IMG/VR virus record: IMGVR_UViG_3300033156_000775
Location: 43,030-107,029 of that record
From: a virus
DNA: 64,000 nt
Reading direction: 5' to 3' (one strand)
Below, in pieces: positions 38,603-47,315 of the stretch (within the stretch, counting starts at the first letter, position 1; every line of letters starts with the position of its first letter). The notes beneath the pieces were generated by a model. The model searched no databases. It saw only the letters and a program-made list of their open reading frames with translations, and was not told the origin of the DNA. The position numbers and the translations under genes were made by a program.

Positions 38603-38860
38603 TTGGGGCCATCTAGTTTAAATCATATAAAAACTGGGGAATACACTATTAGAGCTAACATAGAGAAAGTGGAGAAAGCTACCCCACATATAGTAGAGCC
38701 ATATAACTTAGAGAGGGAAAAGGAGCTTGCAGAGAAGATCTTGGAGGCTCTACGTCCAATATCCAGGGGATACACCTTTCCAGAGTTAATTGTTGCATGC
38801 TACCAAGTTATATTCACCTTAGTGTGGGAGAAAGCACATAAGGAGAATTCTGAAGAATGA
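38603..38860 (+). CDS. Small hypothetical protein (85 aa)
   Basis: TTG start just after the previous stop. C-terminal helices (KELAEKILEALRPIS, ELIVACYQVIFTLVWEK). No family recognised. Confidence 0.5.
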   Translation: MGPSSLNHIKTGEYTIRANIEKVEKATPHIVEPYNLEREKELAEKILEALRPISRGYTFPELIVACYQVIFTLVWEKAHKENSEE

Positions 38861-38900
38861 ATGAGTAAAAGTTAAAAATAGAATTAGGGGAGGATGAGCG

Positions 38901-39266
38901 ATGCGAATAGGAATATATGAGAAAGATGGGAGAGTTCACATAGTCCTTGATGGAGAGAATAATGTTATGTTGCAAAGTAAACCTGCTGTTTCGACGTTTG
39001 TCATAGATGAATCAATACTAGATAACCCAAAATATGAAGTGGTGGTGCTAAATAACTACATAGACTTTCTAGAGCCCGATGTTATGAGGAAAATAAGACA
39101 AGGAATTGCAGAGGGCAAGCACATTAAAGATGTGGTATTTGAAGGAAGACCATCCTCCTTCAAGAGTACTTTCGGAATAACTAAGATTCGATGCTCATGT
39201 GGAAAAATAATAGAGGTCCCTAACAAAACAACATTCAGATGTCCCGGTTGTGGTGTGGAATATTAG
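38901..39266 (+). CDS. Hypothetical protein with C-terminal zinc ribbon (121 aa)
   Basis: Beta-rich N-terminus (MRIGIYEKDGRVHIVLDGEN) and C-terminal IRCSCGKIIEVPNKTTFRCPGCGVEY with a four-Cys ribbon. GGGGAGGATGAGCG upstream. Unknown role. Confidence 0.6.
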   Translation: MRIGIYEKDGRVHIVLDGENNVMLQSKPAVSTFVIDESILDNPKYEVVVLNNYIDFLEPDVMRKIRQGIAEGKHIKDVVFEGRPSSFKSTFGITKIRCSCGKIIEVPNKTTFRCPGCGVEY

Positions 39267-39286
39267 CTTATAGGAGACGAATCTCT

Positions 39287-39418
39287 GTGATTCAGGAGAA
39301 AGAAATTGACGAAGCAATAAAAAAGATAAGAGTGATTCTGCTTGCAGTGAAAACGTCTAGAAATGTACAGGAAGCAGAAAGATGGGTTAAAGAAGAGATT
39401 GAAGAAAACAGGTTGTGA
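39287..39418 (+). CDS. Small helical protein (43 aa)
   Basis: GTG start. IQEKEIDEAIKKIRVILLAV then VQEAERWVKEEIEENRL: two amphipathic helices. Weak start signal. Confidence 0.4.
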   Translation: MIQEKEIDEAIKKIRVILLAVKTSRNVQEAERWVKEEIEENRL

Positions 39419-39424
39419 GTCCTT

Positions 39425-39694
39425 ATGATGGATTGTGAAGCATATGTGAGCCCCTATGGAATAAGCTTGGAGCTTACGGATAGAGTTATGATAGATAACA
39501 TCCGGACTATATGCAGCATAGAAGGATGCAATAATGTTGCCGATAAATACCTTGTTGTAGGAGACGAGCTATTTTACAAGGCTTATCTGAGGATGAAGCA
39601 TCGTGAATTCATCGAGTCTCACGGTTTTCCTGTTGTGATATTGGGAGTATGTAGGAAACACTATGAAGAAATTATAAGAGCCAATCAAACTTGA
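39425..39694 (+). CDS. Small Cys-containing protein (89 aa)
   Basis: IRTICSIEGCNNVADKYLVV and VCRKHYEE: C-x4-C and C..H, a likely treble-clef-like zinc site as in small phage HNH-less fingers. A half palindrome (CCGGACTAT, about 39502) is in the gene. Confidence 0.5.
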   Translation: MMDCEAYVSPYGISLELTDRVMIDNIRTICSIEGCNNVADKYLVVGDELFYKAYLRMKHREFIESHGFPVVILGVCRKHYEEIIRANQT

Positions 39695-39730
39695 TCCTAT
39701 GGGATTTATGGGAAGACAAGGTAGGTTAAA

Positions 39731-40036
39731 GTGTCTAAGCGGACTAGACTAGAAATCGAGACGTATATACTCCACTTAATCAGGACACACTATACTCCTC
39801 CATATGCCATGGAGAAATATCAGGGTACATTAGGTACCCATATAGCTCAGAAGGCTAATCTAACGTGGAAGCAGCTACAGGAAATACTGGAACGCTTTAA
39901 GCAGCTAGGCTTGATCAGAGAGGTTAAGGAGATATCATCCAAGCCTAAATGCTCTTATGTAATCACTGAAAAGGGGAAACTAGCACTGGACACCTACAAG
40001 TACTTGAAGTATTTACTTGGCCATGCAATGGTGTAG
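39731..40036 (+). CDS. Winged-helix regulator (101 aa)
   Basis: GTG start. TLGTHIAQKANLTWKQLQEILERFKQLGLI is a helix-turn-helix, and KCSYVITEKGKLALDTYKYL is the wing and final helix of archaeal wHTH (PadR/SSV F93-like) proteins. Probable viral transcription regulator. The stop codon overlaps the palindrome at 40031. Confidence 0.75.
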   Translation: MSKRTRLEIETYILHLIRTHYTPPYAMEKYQGTLGTHIAQKANLTWKQLQEILERFKQLGLIREVKEISSKPKCSYVITEKGKLALDTYKYLKYLLGHAMV

Positions 40037-40048
40037 TCCGGACTACAT
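40031..40048. repeat. Dispersed palindrome, exact 16-bp core
   Basis: GTGTAGTCCGGACTACAT at the end of the wHTH gene, covering its stop codon. Confidence 0.88.
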
Positions 40049-40079
40049 TTAAATTCACCTAAATGGAGAGAGAACATCC

Positions 40080-40364
40080 ATGTATGGAAGGAGAAAACTA
40101 ATTGTAATAGAAAGGAAAGATGAGAATGGAGATATCCTGCCCATATGGAACTGTCCATACTGTAATGGAAGCCTAGAAATAGTTCATAAGGAGGAATGTT
40201 CAAGTCTGGATATTTACAAGCAATGTACTAAATGTGGAAGAGTCTACAAAGAGACTTATGTGATAGAGCAGATTGAATTAGTGGAGGACAGAATATACGT
40301 TGACTTTAACACTGAAAGAACGAATAGTGAACTACAAGAAGCAGTTTCCCAGATACACCCATGA
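40080..40364 (+). CDS. Zinc-ribbon protein (94 aa)
   Basis: WNCPYCNGSLEIVHKEECSS and YKQCTKCGRVYKET give CxxC pairs; the Glu-rich C-terminus overlaps the next gene. Start ATG preceded by GAGAGAACATCC. Unknown role. Confidence 0.6.
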   Translation: MYGRRKLIVIERKDENGDILPIWNCPYCNGSLEIVHKEECSSLDIYKQCTKCGRVYKETYVIEQIELVEDRIYVDFNTERTNSELQEAVSQIHP

Positions 40365-40870
40365 GCTTGGAGTGTCATGGCGTATCTATGGGATATGGCA
40401 GATAGGAAACTACTATAGACGTAGACATGGGTACTATGGAGAGTATCCTCCATCCTATCTTAAACGAGTATATGCACTGTTCCCTGACAAGAATAGGATT
40501 CTACATTTATTCTCTGGTACAGTAAAGGATAGGGGAGTTACTTTTGACATTAATCCAGATCTGAATCCTGATGTTGTTGGTGACGTAAGAGAGATCAGGA
40601 AGCACTTTTCAGATGGCCAGTTTAACCTAATAATAGCTGACCCTCCATACGAGAGAAAGGACTTTGAAAGATATGGGGTACAAGCCATTTTCTAAGCAGA
40701 GGGTGGTTAGAGACCTGTGGTACATCACTGAGAAGGGAGGGTTCCTAGTATGGTTAGATGTCATTGTACCAATCTACTCAAAGGAGCAGTGGAGCTTAAG
40801 GGGAAATATATTGTTGCTAACTGGTACAAATAGACGAGTTAGAGTAGTTACCATATGGGAACGAGTCTAG
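40300..40870 (+). pseudogene. Adenine-specific DNA methyltransferase-like gene with a one-base frameshift
   Basis: First frame: WRIYGIWQIGNYYRRRHGYY, RILHLFSGTVKDRGVTFDIN (SAM site) and FNLIIADPPYERKDFERYG (catalytic DPPY), ending at TAA 40693. Second frame: YKPFSKQRVVRDLWYITEKG, FLVWLDVIVP, IWERV to 40870. Removing one G from GGGG at 40675-40678 restores one continuous protein. It could be a sequencing error, a recent mutation or a frameshift site. The true start may be a GTG at about 40369. Confidence 0.7.
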
Positions 40871-40944
40871 CTTTAGTAGTTCACCTCTAAAGCTTAAATA
40901 ATTGCTCTGTAGGAAAGCTGAGTTATCCATTTTAGACTGGAAGG

Positions 40945-42744
40945 ATGAGCATGGGTAACTCAGCTAGATCTAGGAAAAGAAGGAATAGAGCACCTATAGA
41001 TGAATACTTAGGGAACAATTCCTGGAGACTTAAAGAGAATGCTAATTTCAACAGGTCATTTAGTGGATTATTGTCTTACATAGCTGATAAGGAAATGGCC
41101 AGGTATGTCCTTTCCAGGATGCCTAAAGAGGCAGCTAAAGCTCATGTAAATGGGGACATTCACATCCACAACTTGAGTAGAGGAATAATTCCCTATTGTC
41201 ATGGAGGAAGCTTGCTATCTCTACTTGAAAAAGGACTGTTCTCCGGAGCTGTACATTCAAGGCCAGCTAGGCACTTTGACACAGCTATAGATCATATATC
41301 TAATTATTTTCTTATGGCCCAACAGGAGTTTGCTGGTGCCTTAGCCTTCAGCTCATTTAACACTCTCATAGCTCCATTTGTCCATTATGACAAGCTGTCC
41401 AGGAGAGAGGTTAAGCAAGGTGTTCAAAGGCTAATATACAATGCCAACTTCACTGTTAGAGCTGCTTTCCAGACTTTATTCACTAACTTGACTTTTGATG
41501 CTAGATGTCCACGTATGTTTAGAGATATCCCTGTAATGGTAGGAGGTAAGCCACAAGAGGACACATATGGGGACTTTGAGGAGGAAGCTAGGCTAATACT
41601 AGAAGTGTTCTCTGAAGTATTGTTAGAGAAAGATCCCAATGGAGTTCCATTTACCTTTCCTATTCCAACAATCAACATCGGAAAGGACTTCAGATGGGAC
41701 TTTAGATGTACAAGGAAGCTGGTTGAGTGCTCAGCTAAGCTTGGATCATGGTACTACATGAACTTTAGAGGCAGCAACATAGATGAGGACTCAGTCAGGG
41801 CTTTATGTTGTCATTTGAACTTAGATATCAAGAACCTACCTTCTAGAGGAGGATTCTGGAACTTTACTGATGGAACTGGAAGCTACGGTGTATGTACAAT
41901 TAATCTTCCAAGACTAGGCTACATATCTAAAGATGAGTCTCACTTTTATGAGAGGCTAGACAATATCCTGGACATTGTAAAGGCTCAGCTTATATGGAAG
42001 AGGGAAATGATCATTAGGACAATGAAGGCTGGACTTATGCCATTCATGGATTTCTATGACTTTACACTGGACAGATATTTTGCTACTATAGGTCTCATAG
42101 GCATAAATGAGATGGTCCTTAACCTTACAGGTGAGGATGTCTTGGAGAATAGACGACTAGTTAGGGATGTTGTCCAGTATGTTAAGGATAGGGCTAGGGA
42201 GTTCATGGATGAGACTGGAATGCTATGGAACGTGGAGCTAATACCTGGAGAGGGATCTAGCTATAGATTGGCCTTCATAGATAGGAAGAAGTACAGGAAC
42301 ATAGTTACTCTAGGCACTAGGGAAGCTCCATACTATAGTGCCTTGCTTGTTCCTCCAAGCTACAATGTAGACTTGATGGACAAGGTGATCTTTGAAGAGG
42401 AGATATTGCCTCTATTTGATGGAGGAGCTGTGTCTAGAACGTTCCTAGGAGAGACACCTGAAGCTGACATGGCTGCTAAGCTCCTGAGAATGCTGAGTAG
42501 CACTAAGCTACCGTACTTTGACCTTACACCTACATTCAGCATATGTCCAGTAGACGGTACGTTCCATCAGGGAGTAGTGGAGAAGTGTAGGGTATGTGGA
42601 CATGAGAATGACATATACTCTAGGGTTGTGGGGTACTATAGGCCTTTCAAGAAGTATAATGTAGGCAAGCTGCAGGAAGCTAAGGAAAGAGTCCTGTACA
42701 CCAGTGACACCCTTACAAGTGTAGTCCGGACTACACCCACCTGA
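40945..42744 (+). CDS. nrdD: Anaerobic ribonucleoside-triphosphate reductase
   Basis: 599 residues. Class III RNR pattern: DIHIHNLSRGIIPYCHGGSL, FNTLIAPFVHYD, CSAKLGSWYYMNFRG, SYGVCTINLPRLGY. C-terminal zinc site CPVDGTFHQGVVEKCRVCGH (two Cys pairs) and glycyl-radical region VVGYYRPFKKYNVGK. The N-terminal ATP-cone is absent, so allosteric control by that domain is missing. Makes dNTPs without oxygen. It ends in palindrome-encoded TSVVRTTPT. Confidence 0.9.
   Translation: MSMGNSARSRKRRNRAPIDEYLGNNSWRLKENANFNRSFSGLLSYIADKEMARYVLSRMPKEAAKAHVNGDIHIHNLSRGIIPYCHGGSLLSLLEKGLFSGAVHSRPARHFDTAIDHISNYFLMAQQEFAGALAFSSFNTLIAPFVHYDKLSRREVKQGVQRLIYNANFTVRAAFQTLFTNLTFDARCPRMFRDIPVMVGGKPQEDTYGDFEEEARLILEVFSEVLLEKDPNGVPFTFPIPTINIGKDFRWDFRCTRKLVECSAKLGSWYYMNFRGSNIDEDSVRALCCHLNLDIKNLPSRGGFWNFTDGTGSYGVCTINLPRLGYISKDESHFYERLDNILDIVKAQLIWKREMIIRTMKAGLMPFMDFYDFTLDRYFATIGLIGINEMVLNLTGEDVLENRRLVRDVVQYVKDRAREFMDETGMLWNVELIPGEGSSYRLAFIDRKKYRNIVTLGTREAPYYSALLVPPSYNVDLMDKVIFEEEILPLFDGGAVSRTFLGETPEADMAAKLLRMLSSTKLPYFDLTPTFSICPVDGTFHQGVVEKCRVCGHENDIYSRVVGYYRPFKKYNVGKLQEAKERVLYTSDTLTSVVRTTPT
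42719..42736. repeat. Dispersed 18-bp palindrome, perfect copy
   Basis: GTGTAGTCCGGACTACAC in the last codons of nrdD. Confidence 0.92.
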
Positions 42745-42764
42745 AACACATAAGGTAGCTAGCA

Positions 42765-43094
42765 ATGAATTTGACAGTCCTGGGGATGGTCATTGGAGCC
42801 TTGATATGTGCAGTGTGGAGAGTGAAATTCAGCAGCATTGAAGCTCTTTACATATTGAGGACTCTACTTAAGGCTCTTGAACACTACCATCATGGACTCC
42901 TTCTAGTCATCGTTTCTAGCTTTGTTGCTTCTCCCAGCCTGTCATCCTTCATATTTGGCCTAGGGTCTTACCTGATTATTGATGAGGCCAATCAGGATAC
43001 TCCATTTGCATATGGGAAGGACACCTTTAAGGCTTCCACATCCATAGGAGTCATACTTGTAGTTATTTGGATAGTGTGTCTCTTTATAGTTTAA
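42765..43094 (+). CDS. Membrane protein with about three spans (109 aa)
   Basis: Hydrophobic segments LGMVIGALICAVW, LLLVIVSSFVASPSLSSFIF and SIGVILVVIWIVCLFIV. Contains HYHHG before the second span. Could be a holin or a small transporter-like protein; unclear. Confidence 0.6.
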   Translation: MNLTVLGMVIGALICAVWRVKFSSIEALYILRTLLKALEHYHHGLLLVIVSSFVASPSLSSFIFGLGSYLIIDEANQDTPFAYGKDTFKASTSIGVILVVIWIVCLFIV

Positions 43095-43131
43095 ACTTAT
43101 TAATCTTCTACTTCAGGAGAAGTGATATGCT

Positions 43132-43911
43132 TTGAAACTATTTTATTATTTGATGCAGGGAGATTGCTCAGAAGCTCTCTCTAAGATTGATGATGACTCA
43201 GTAAACCTGGCAGTTACAAGTCCTCCATACAACGTAGGCATAGATTATGGAGTCTACAAGGACAATCTAGAATGGGAAGAGTATTATGACTGGTGTGAGA
43301 AATGGATGAGGGAGATTTATAGAGTTCTCAGACCGGATGGAAGATTCTGCTTAAATCACTATCTCAGCTTAGGTACTAGCAAAGCAAGGTCAAGTCCAAT
43401 TTTAGAGCTCCACTGCCTATCTAGGAGAATAGGCTTTAAACACCATGCATTGGTGATATGGGAAGAAAGAACGAGATCGAAATACACAGCTTGGGGAAGC
43501 TGGCTAAGTGCTTCTGCCCCATACATTAACTCTCCATATGAAGGCATACTAGTTCTGTACAAGGATCAATGGAAAAGAGCTGATAAAGGTAAGAGCACAA
43601 TTTCTAAGGAAGAGTTTCTTGAAGGAGTTTCAGGAGTATGGAAACTAGGACCAGATAAGCTACGTTTGACTCCAGCTACCTTTCCAGAATCTCTACCTAA
43701 GAGATGTATAAGCCTATTGACTTTTGAAGGTGATGTTGTTTTAGATCCGTTTATGGGATCTGGCACTACAATGAAAGCTGCTCAGGATCTTAAACGGAGC
43801 TGCATTGGGATTGAAATAAACCCGGAATATTGCAAGGTCATTAGGAGAAGGTGCTTCGGTAAGCTGTTTCTGGACTACGAGGCTGAATATAAATTCGAGA
43901 TCTTTAAATGA
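43132..43911 (+). CDS. N4/N6 site-specific DNA methyltransferase
   Basis: 259 residues, intact. TSPPYNVGIDYG (catalytic TSPPY) is near the N-terminus after QGDCSEALSKIDDDSVNL; the SAM motif VVLDPFMGSGTTMKAA and GIEINPEYCK are at the C-terminus (beta-class order). With no restriction enzyme nearby it is likely a protective solitary methyltransferase. Confidence 0.88.
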   Translation: MKLFYYLMQGDCSEALSKIDDDSVNLAVTSPPYNVGIDYGVYKDNLEWEEYYDWCEKWMREIYRVLRPDGRFCLNHYLSLGTSKARSSPILELHCLSRRIGFKHHALVIWEERTRSKYTAWGSWLSASAPYINSPYEGILVLYKDQWKRADKGKSTISKEEFLEGVSGVWKLGPDKLRLTPATFPESLPKRCISLLTFEGDVVLDPFMGSGTTMKAAQDLKRSCIGIEINPEYCKVIRRRCFGKLFLDYEAEYKFEIFK

Positions 43912-43957
43912 AAGAGAAAGTTCTAGATCTGTAAAGAGCTAACATGGAAGTTGAAGT

Positions 43958-44122
43958 ATGAGATATTACTACAGACCAAAAGTTAGATGCTCCATATGTG
44001 GAAACATAGATGAGGGTACCTGCTAGAGATTGACCTATGGATCTTTACACTGGAAAGAGGACTATGTGAATCCTGTCTTTAGCAGAATGTTTAAGGGACT
44101 ACATAAGAAGCTAAAGAAATAA
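43958..44122 (+). CDS. Small zinc-finger-like ORF with in-frame TAG at codon 23
   Basis: MRYYYRPKVRCSICGNIDEG-TC then TAG, then RLTYGSLHWKEDYVNPVFSR to TAA 44120. A CxxC and third Cys precede the TAG. TAG is used as an ordinary stop by many genes here, so general recoding is unlikely; mutation or a short 22-residue product is more likely. Confidence 0.35.
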
Positions 44123-44200
44123 TATTTCACTCTTGAGTGAAGATCCTTATCCTTGGAAGTGAAAGCTTTCACTATACAGCACTTCTTTGGAGGTATTCTC

Positions 44201-44566
44201 ATGGAAATATTAGAGGAGTATAATCCTAGAACTATATGGTCAGCTAGACAGGACAATCCAGAGCTTATAGTACAGGACCTCAAGAAGGCCTTTGACTTAA
44301 ATGAGGAGCAATGTGAAATAGTCAGGAAGATACTTTTATACAGAGGGGTCAACAAGTGGTTCTATGCTAGGAGACTATTTATCAAGCTAAAGCATGAGGT
44401 AAAGGAGATGCTAAAGGCAGATCCTAGAAACAAGACGCTACAGTATATAAATGAGAAGATGCAGAACATAGCTAAGCTACCTAGATGGGTTGAGTTTCCA
44501 CATACCACCACTCATAACTGGAGAAACATTGAGAAGCAAATAGTAATCAAGGGTAAACACTGCTAA
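44201..44566 (+). CDS. Hypothetical helical basic protein (121 aa)
   Basis: ATG at 44201 is preceded by TTGGAGGTATTCTC; an upstream in-frame ATG (44153) has no ribosome site. Helical (DLKKAFDLNEEQCEIVRKIL, KLKHEVKEMLKADPRNKTLQ). No family recognised. Confidence 0.6.
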   Translation: MEILEEYNPRTIWSARQDNPELIVQDLKKAFDLNEEQCEIVRKILLYRGVNKWFYARRLFIKLKHEVKEMLKADPRNKTLQYINEKMQNIAKLPRWVEFPHTTTHNWRNIEKQIVIKGKHC

Positions 44567-44589
44567 GATCACTTGTGGACTGGTAGATC

Positions 44590-44636
44590 AGTCTGGAATG
44601 ATCAAATTCCCTGAGTCCATATATTAATTCCAGACT
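44590..44636. repeat. Hairpin with 10-bp stem
   Basis: AGTCTGGAAT and ATTCCAGACT with a 27-nt loop, in a 126-bp gap; flanked by TTGTG...CACAA, a weak outer stem. Possibly a small RNA or transcript-end hairpin. Confidence 0.5.
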
Positions 44637-44692
44637 TTGGAAACACAAAGCTTTATGTAGGAAGCTATGAGAAAAGAATAGATTGATATAGG

Positions 44693-44854
44693 ATGCTTAG
44701 AGAACGTTGTGCTAATCCATTTAAGAGATCTAAATGTGGGAATAGTGACATAGTCCTCTACATCTGGTATAAGGGGAGACGATACCCTATTTGTAGTAAA
44801 TGTTGGGAGAAGATAGCTAAATCTAAGATTGAATGGAGCTATGAGAGGTCATAA
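44693..44854 (+). CDS. Small zinc-finger-like protein (53 aa)
   Basis: MLRERCANPFKRSKCG and YPICSKCWEKIAKSK: four Cys, a likely zinc ribbon. GATATAGG upstream. Two bases before nrdG. Confidence 0.5.
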   Translation: MLRERCANPFKRSKCGNSDIVLYIWYKGRRYPICSKCWEKIAKSKIEWSYERS

Positions 44855-44856
44855 AT

Positions 44857-45534
44857 TTGGAGATTGCTTATATCCAGTCTATCAGCCTAATAGATTTCCC
44901 AGATACATTATCAGCTATAGTCTTCACTCAGGGATGCAATTTTTACTGTCCCTATTGTCAAAATCCTGATCTCATAAGAATCTCTAGAGGTAAGTTGTCA
45001 GGAATTGATGCTCTCAAGTACTTATCTAGGATCTCAGATAAGATAGAGGGAGTTTCAATCACTGGAGGAGAGCCTACCATACAGAAAGACCTTATCAGCT
45101 TCTGTAGAGCTATTAAAGACCTAGGTTTGAAGGTTAAGATCGATACTAATGGAAGCAATCCTAAGATGATTAGAGAGCTTCTTGATAGAGATATATTAGA
45201 TTATATTGCTATGGACTTTAAAGCTCCATTATCTAAGTATCAGGAAGTCACTAGGTCAAATGTTAAGCCAGATAGAATTCTAGAGTCAGCTAGAGCCATA
45301 ATGGACTTTAGCATCCCATATGAGTTTAGAACTACAGTTGCTAAGGAGCTCCTCACCTTAGACGACATAGTTGAAATCTCCAAAATCTTAAAAGGTGCTA
45401 GACTATATGTAGTCCAGAAGGTACGATCCATCAAGACTCTTAGTCATATTCCATTCACTCCATACTCTGACAGTGAGATCGAATCGATCAGGGATACTGT
45501 TCTCAATTATGTAAAGTCTTTCCTAGTTAGGTGA
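44857..45534 (+). CDS. nrdG: Anaerobic RNR-activating radical SAM protein
   Basis: 225 residues, TTG start. IDFPDTLSAIVFTQGCNFYCPYCQNPDL has the CxxxCxxC [4Fe-4S] motif, and GVSITGGEPTIQ is the radical SAM GGE motif. It is the longer archaeal-type NrdG/PflA-like activase that generates the glycyl radical on NrdD, encoded 2 kb upstream. A perfect palindrome follows the stop. Confidence 0.88.
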   Translation: MEIAYIQSISLIDFPDTLSAIVFTQGCNFYCPYCQNPDLIRISRGKLSGIDALKYLSRISDKIEGVSITGGEPTIQKDLISFCRAIKDLGLKVKIDTNGSNPKMIRELLDRDILDYIAMDFKAPLSKYQEVTRSNVKPDRILESARAIMDFSIPYEFRTTVAKELLTLDDIVEISKILKGARLYVVQKVRSIKTLSHIPFTPYSDSEIESIRDTVLNYVKSFLVR

Positions 45535-45541
45535 AAGTGTA

Positions 45542-45559
45542 GTGTAGTCCGGACTACAC
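45542..45559. repeat. Dispersed 18-bp palindrome, perfect copy
   Basis: GTGTAGTCCGGACTACAC, intergenic after nrdG and before a TATA-like CTTTAAATT. Confidence 0.92.
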
Positions 45560-45612
45560 ATATTAAGCTTTAAATTTCAGATTGCTTCCTCTCTTATCAT
45601 GGTGTATCAACA

Positions 45613-45830
45613 TTGTCTGATGATAGGGGAAATGATCCTGACCTAACATTGGAAATTGTACAGAGGCTTTCAAGAGTAGAGACAAAGGTAGATGTGCTGT
45701 GCCAGGACTTCAAGGACTTTAAGAATTCATATAGATCCTTTAAGTCTGAGCGGCTATTGCAGTTGCCCTTATCTCGTCCGTTGGACTTGTGATTCAAAAG
45801 ATCATAGAGATTATACCTGTATTAATATAA
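45613..45830 (+). pseudogene. Holin-like small protein with internal frameshift
   Basis: First frame (45613-45792): TTG start, LEIVQRLSRVETKVDVLCQD coiled coil, FKNSYRSFKSER. The hydrophobic helix AAIAVALISSVGLVIQKIIE lies in another frame and ends at TAA 45828. A coiled coil followed by one membrane helix is common in small viral membrane proteins. Expression needs a -1 shift just after AGTCTGAG, or the break is an indel. Confidence 0.55.
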
Positions 45831-45831
45831 A

Positions 45832-45849
45832 GTGTAGTCCGGACTACAT
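45832..45849. repeat. Dispersed palindrome, exact 16-bp core
   Basis: GTGTAGTCCGGACTACAT, two bases after the end of the holin-like gene and just before the next ribosome site. Confidence 0.88.
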
Positions 45850-45866
45850 TGAGAGAGGTGAAACAC

Positions 45867-46256
45867 TTGGGAACAAAGGATCTAGTTTATCAATACTTAA
45901 AATCTAAAGGATGCTCCTTCATTTCTGAAATTAAGAGGGATCTTTCTCTTCCATCTTATATGATATTTAAAGCTCTAAAAAGTCTTGAAAGAGACGGACT
46001 TGTACAGAAGTTTCCAGTAAACTTTTCTAAAGCTAGACACATAGGCCAGATTAGGTTATTTGGTAGAAGAATTGGAAAGTACCTTTACTATACAGACAGA
46101 GAGAGCTTAATTTCTTTCCTCTCTAGGAATTTAAACCCCAAAGTATTTAGGCCCAAAGTCTCTCCAAAGCTATTCTTTCCTGCCTTGACACTTGAAGAGT
46201 CAAGGACAATACATTATTATATTAAATCTCTAAGAAGTTTAGAATGCATTTCGTAA
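45867..46256 (+). CDS. Winged-helix regulator (129 aa)
   Basis: TTG at 45867 follows GAGAGAGGTGAAA. LGTKDLVYQYLKSKGCSFIS EIKRDLSLP is HTH; YMIFKALKSLERDGLVQKFP the recognition helix and wing. The C-terminal domain is basic with no known motif. Probable transcription regulator. Confidence 0.7.
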   Translation: MGTKDLVYQYLKSKGCSFISEIKRDLSLPSYMIFKALKSLERDGLVQKFPVNFSKARHIGQIRLFGRRIGKYLYYTDRESLISFLSRNLNPKVFRPKVSPKLFFPALTLEESRTIHYYIKSLRSLECIS

Positions 46257-46313
46257 TACTTAAAAAATAGACTGCTTTCTCAGCTCCAAACTAGAAAAAA
46301 GAGTTGACATGGT

Positions 46314-47315
46314 TTGGAGCGTACATCTATATTTACTTCTCTAGGTAAGACAGTTGATGAGATCAAGTCCATTATAGAGGACAAGCAACCTTTGCAGGTG
46401 ATATACCATGATGATGCTGATGGCCTAGCTTCAATAGCTCTTATAAGGTCGATATTTGATGTAGAGGAGTCTAGCAAGTTCCCCTATAGCCCAGAGATAT
46501 TTGGAGCTTACAAGGAAGGAGACCTAGCTGTAGACATTGGACAGCCATTGTTCAAGGAATATTCAGGTGTGGTAATAGACCACCATGACCATCCTAATCC
46601 CTGGTACCCATTAATTTGGAGTTCAGTACCAACTGGTCTAATAATCTACAGGGTCTTTAAGGACAGGATACCAGATGACAAGGTGTTCCTAGTTGTCCTG
46701 AGCTGTCAGGGAGATGGACAGCCAGAGCTAATTCCTGATGAGATATGGGACAAGCTATGGGACACATTATGGGAACACAGAGGAAGCCTGTATAAGGAGA
46801 GGTATGGCAGAGGACTTAATGTCTATTCCTACCCATTATTTTCTCTAGTAGCTAGTCCGGTTAACAGCCTATGTAGGACAGGTCATGTCACAGATGCATA
46901 TAAGCTTGTGACAAGAGCTAGGAGTCTCCATGATATTGTTAACAGTGCTCTAGGGGAAACTGAACGTCAAGCTGTGCAGGAGGAAGAAAGCAGAACATTG
47001 GATCCACGTAGCCCACTGAAGATACAGGTAGTGGACGATGTGTTTGGTCTAGTCATGTTTAGGAGTAGATATAACATTGGGAGCAGAATAGCTGCTAGTG
47101 TTCTTAGTAAGAATCCATATCTGACTGTCCTAGCTCTCAACTTGACAACCAACTCAATGAGCATCAGAGGTATACTTGCCAAGTACGTGGCCAACAAGTT
47201 GAGGAAGCTAGGCTTCCATGCTGGGGGACATGCAGGATACTGTGGAGGTGTACTTCTTAAAGGACAAACTCCAGATCACCTCCTAGAGGCACTACGCAAG
47301 ATTAGAAGGGTATGA
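46314..47315 (+). CDS. DHH/DHHA1 family phosphoesterase
   Basis: 333 residues. Metal-binding motifs YHDDADGLAS, LAVDIGQP, VVIDHHDHPNP (DHH) and a C-terminal DHHA1 signature GFHAGGHAGYCGG. Related to RecJ-like nucleases, nanoRNases and cyclic-nucleotide phosphodiesterases. In a virus it could recycle oligonucleotides or degrade host signal nucleotides; the sequence does not decide this. Confidence 0.85.
   Translation: MERTSIFTSLGKTVDEIKSIIEDKQPLQVIYHDDADGLASIALIRSIFDVEESSKFPYSPEIFGAYKEGDLAVDIGQPLFKEYSGVVIDHHDHPNPWYPLIWSSVPTGLIIYRVFKDRIPDDKVFLVVLSCQGDGQPELIPDEIWDKLWDTLWEHRGSLYKERYGRGLNVYSYPLFSLVASPVNSLCRTGHVTDAYKLVTRARSLHDIVNSALGETERQAVQEEESRTLDPRSPLKIQVVDDVFGLVMFRSRYNIGSRIAASVLSKNPYLTVLALNLTTNSMSIRGILAKYVANKLRKLGFHAGGHAGYCGGVLLKGQTPDHLLEALRKIRRV

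Noticed and set aside
43958-44122. Pyrrolysine recoding of TAG across the genome
   Set aside because: Many clearly supported genes here end in TAG (for example at 13835, 14042, 16878 and 42403-type stops in small genes), so TAG is a normal stop.
45692-45907. 71-codon ORF reading through a palindrome
   Set aside because: It runs in a third frame across the holin-like gene, the palindrome and the next gene's start; composition is not protein-like.
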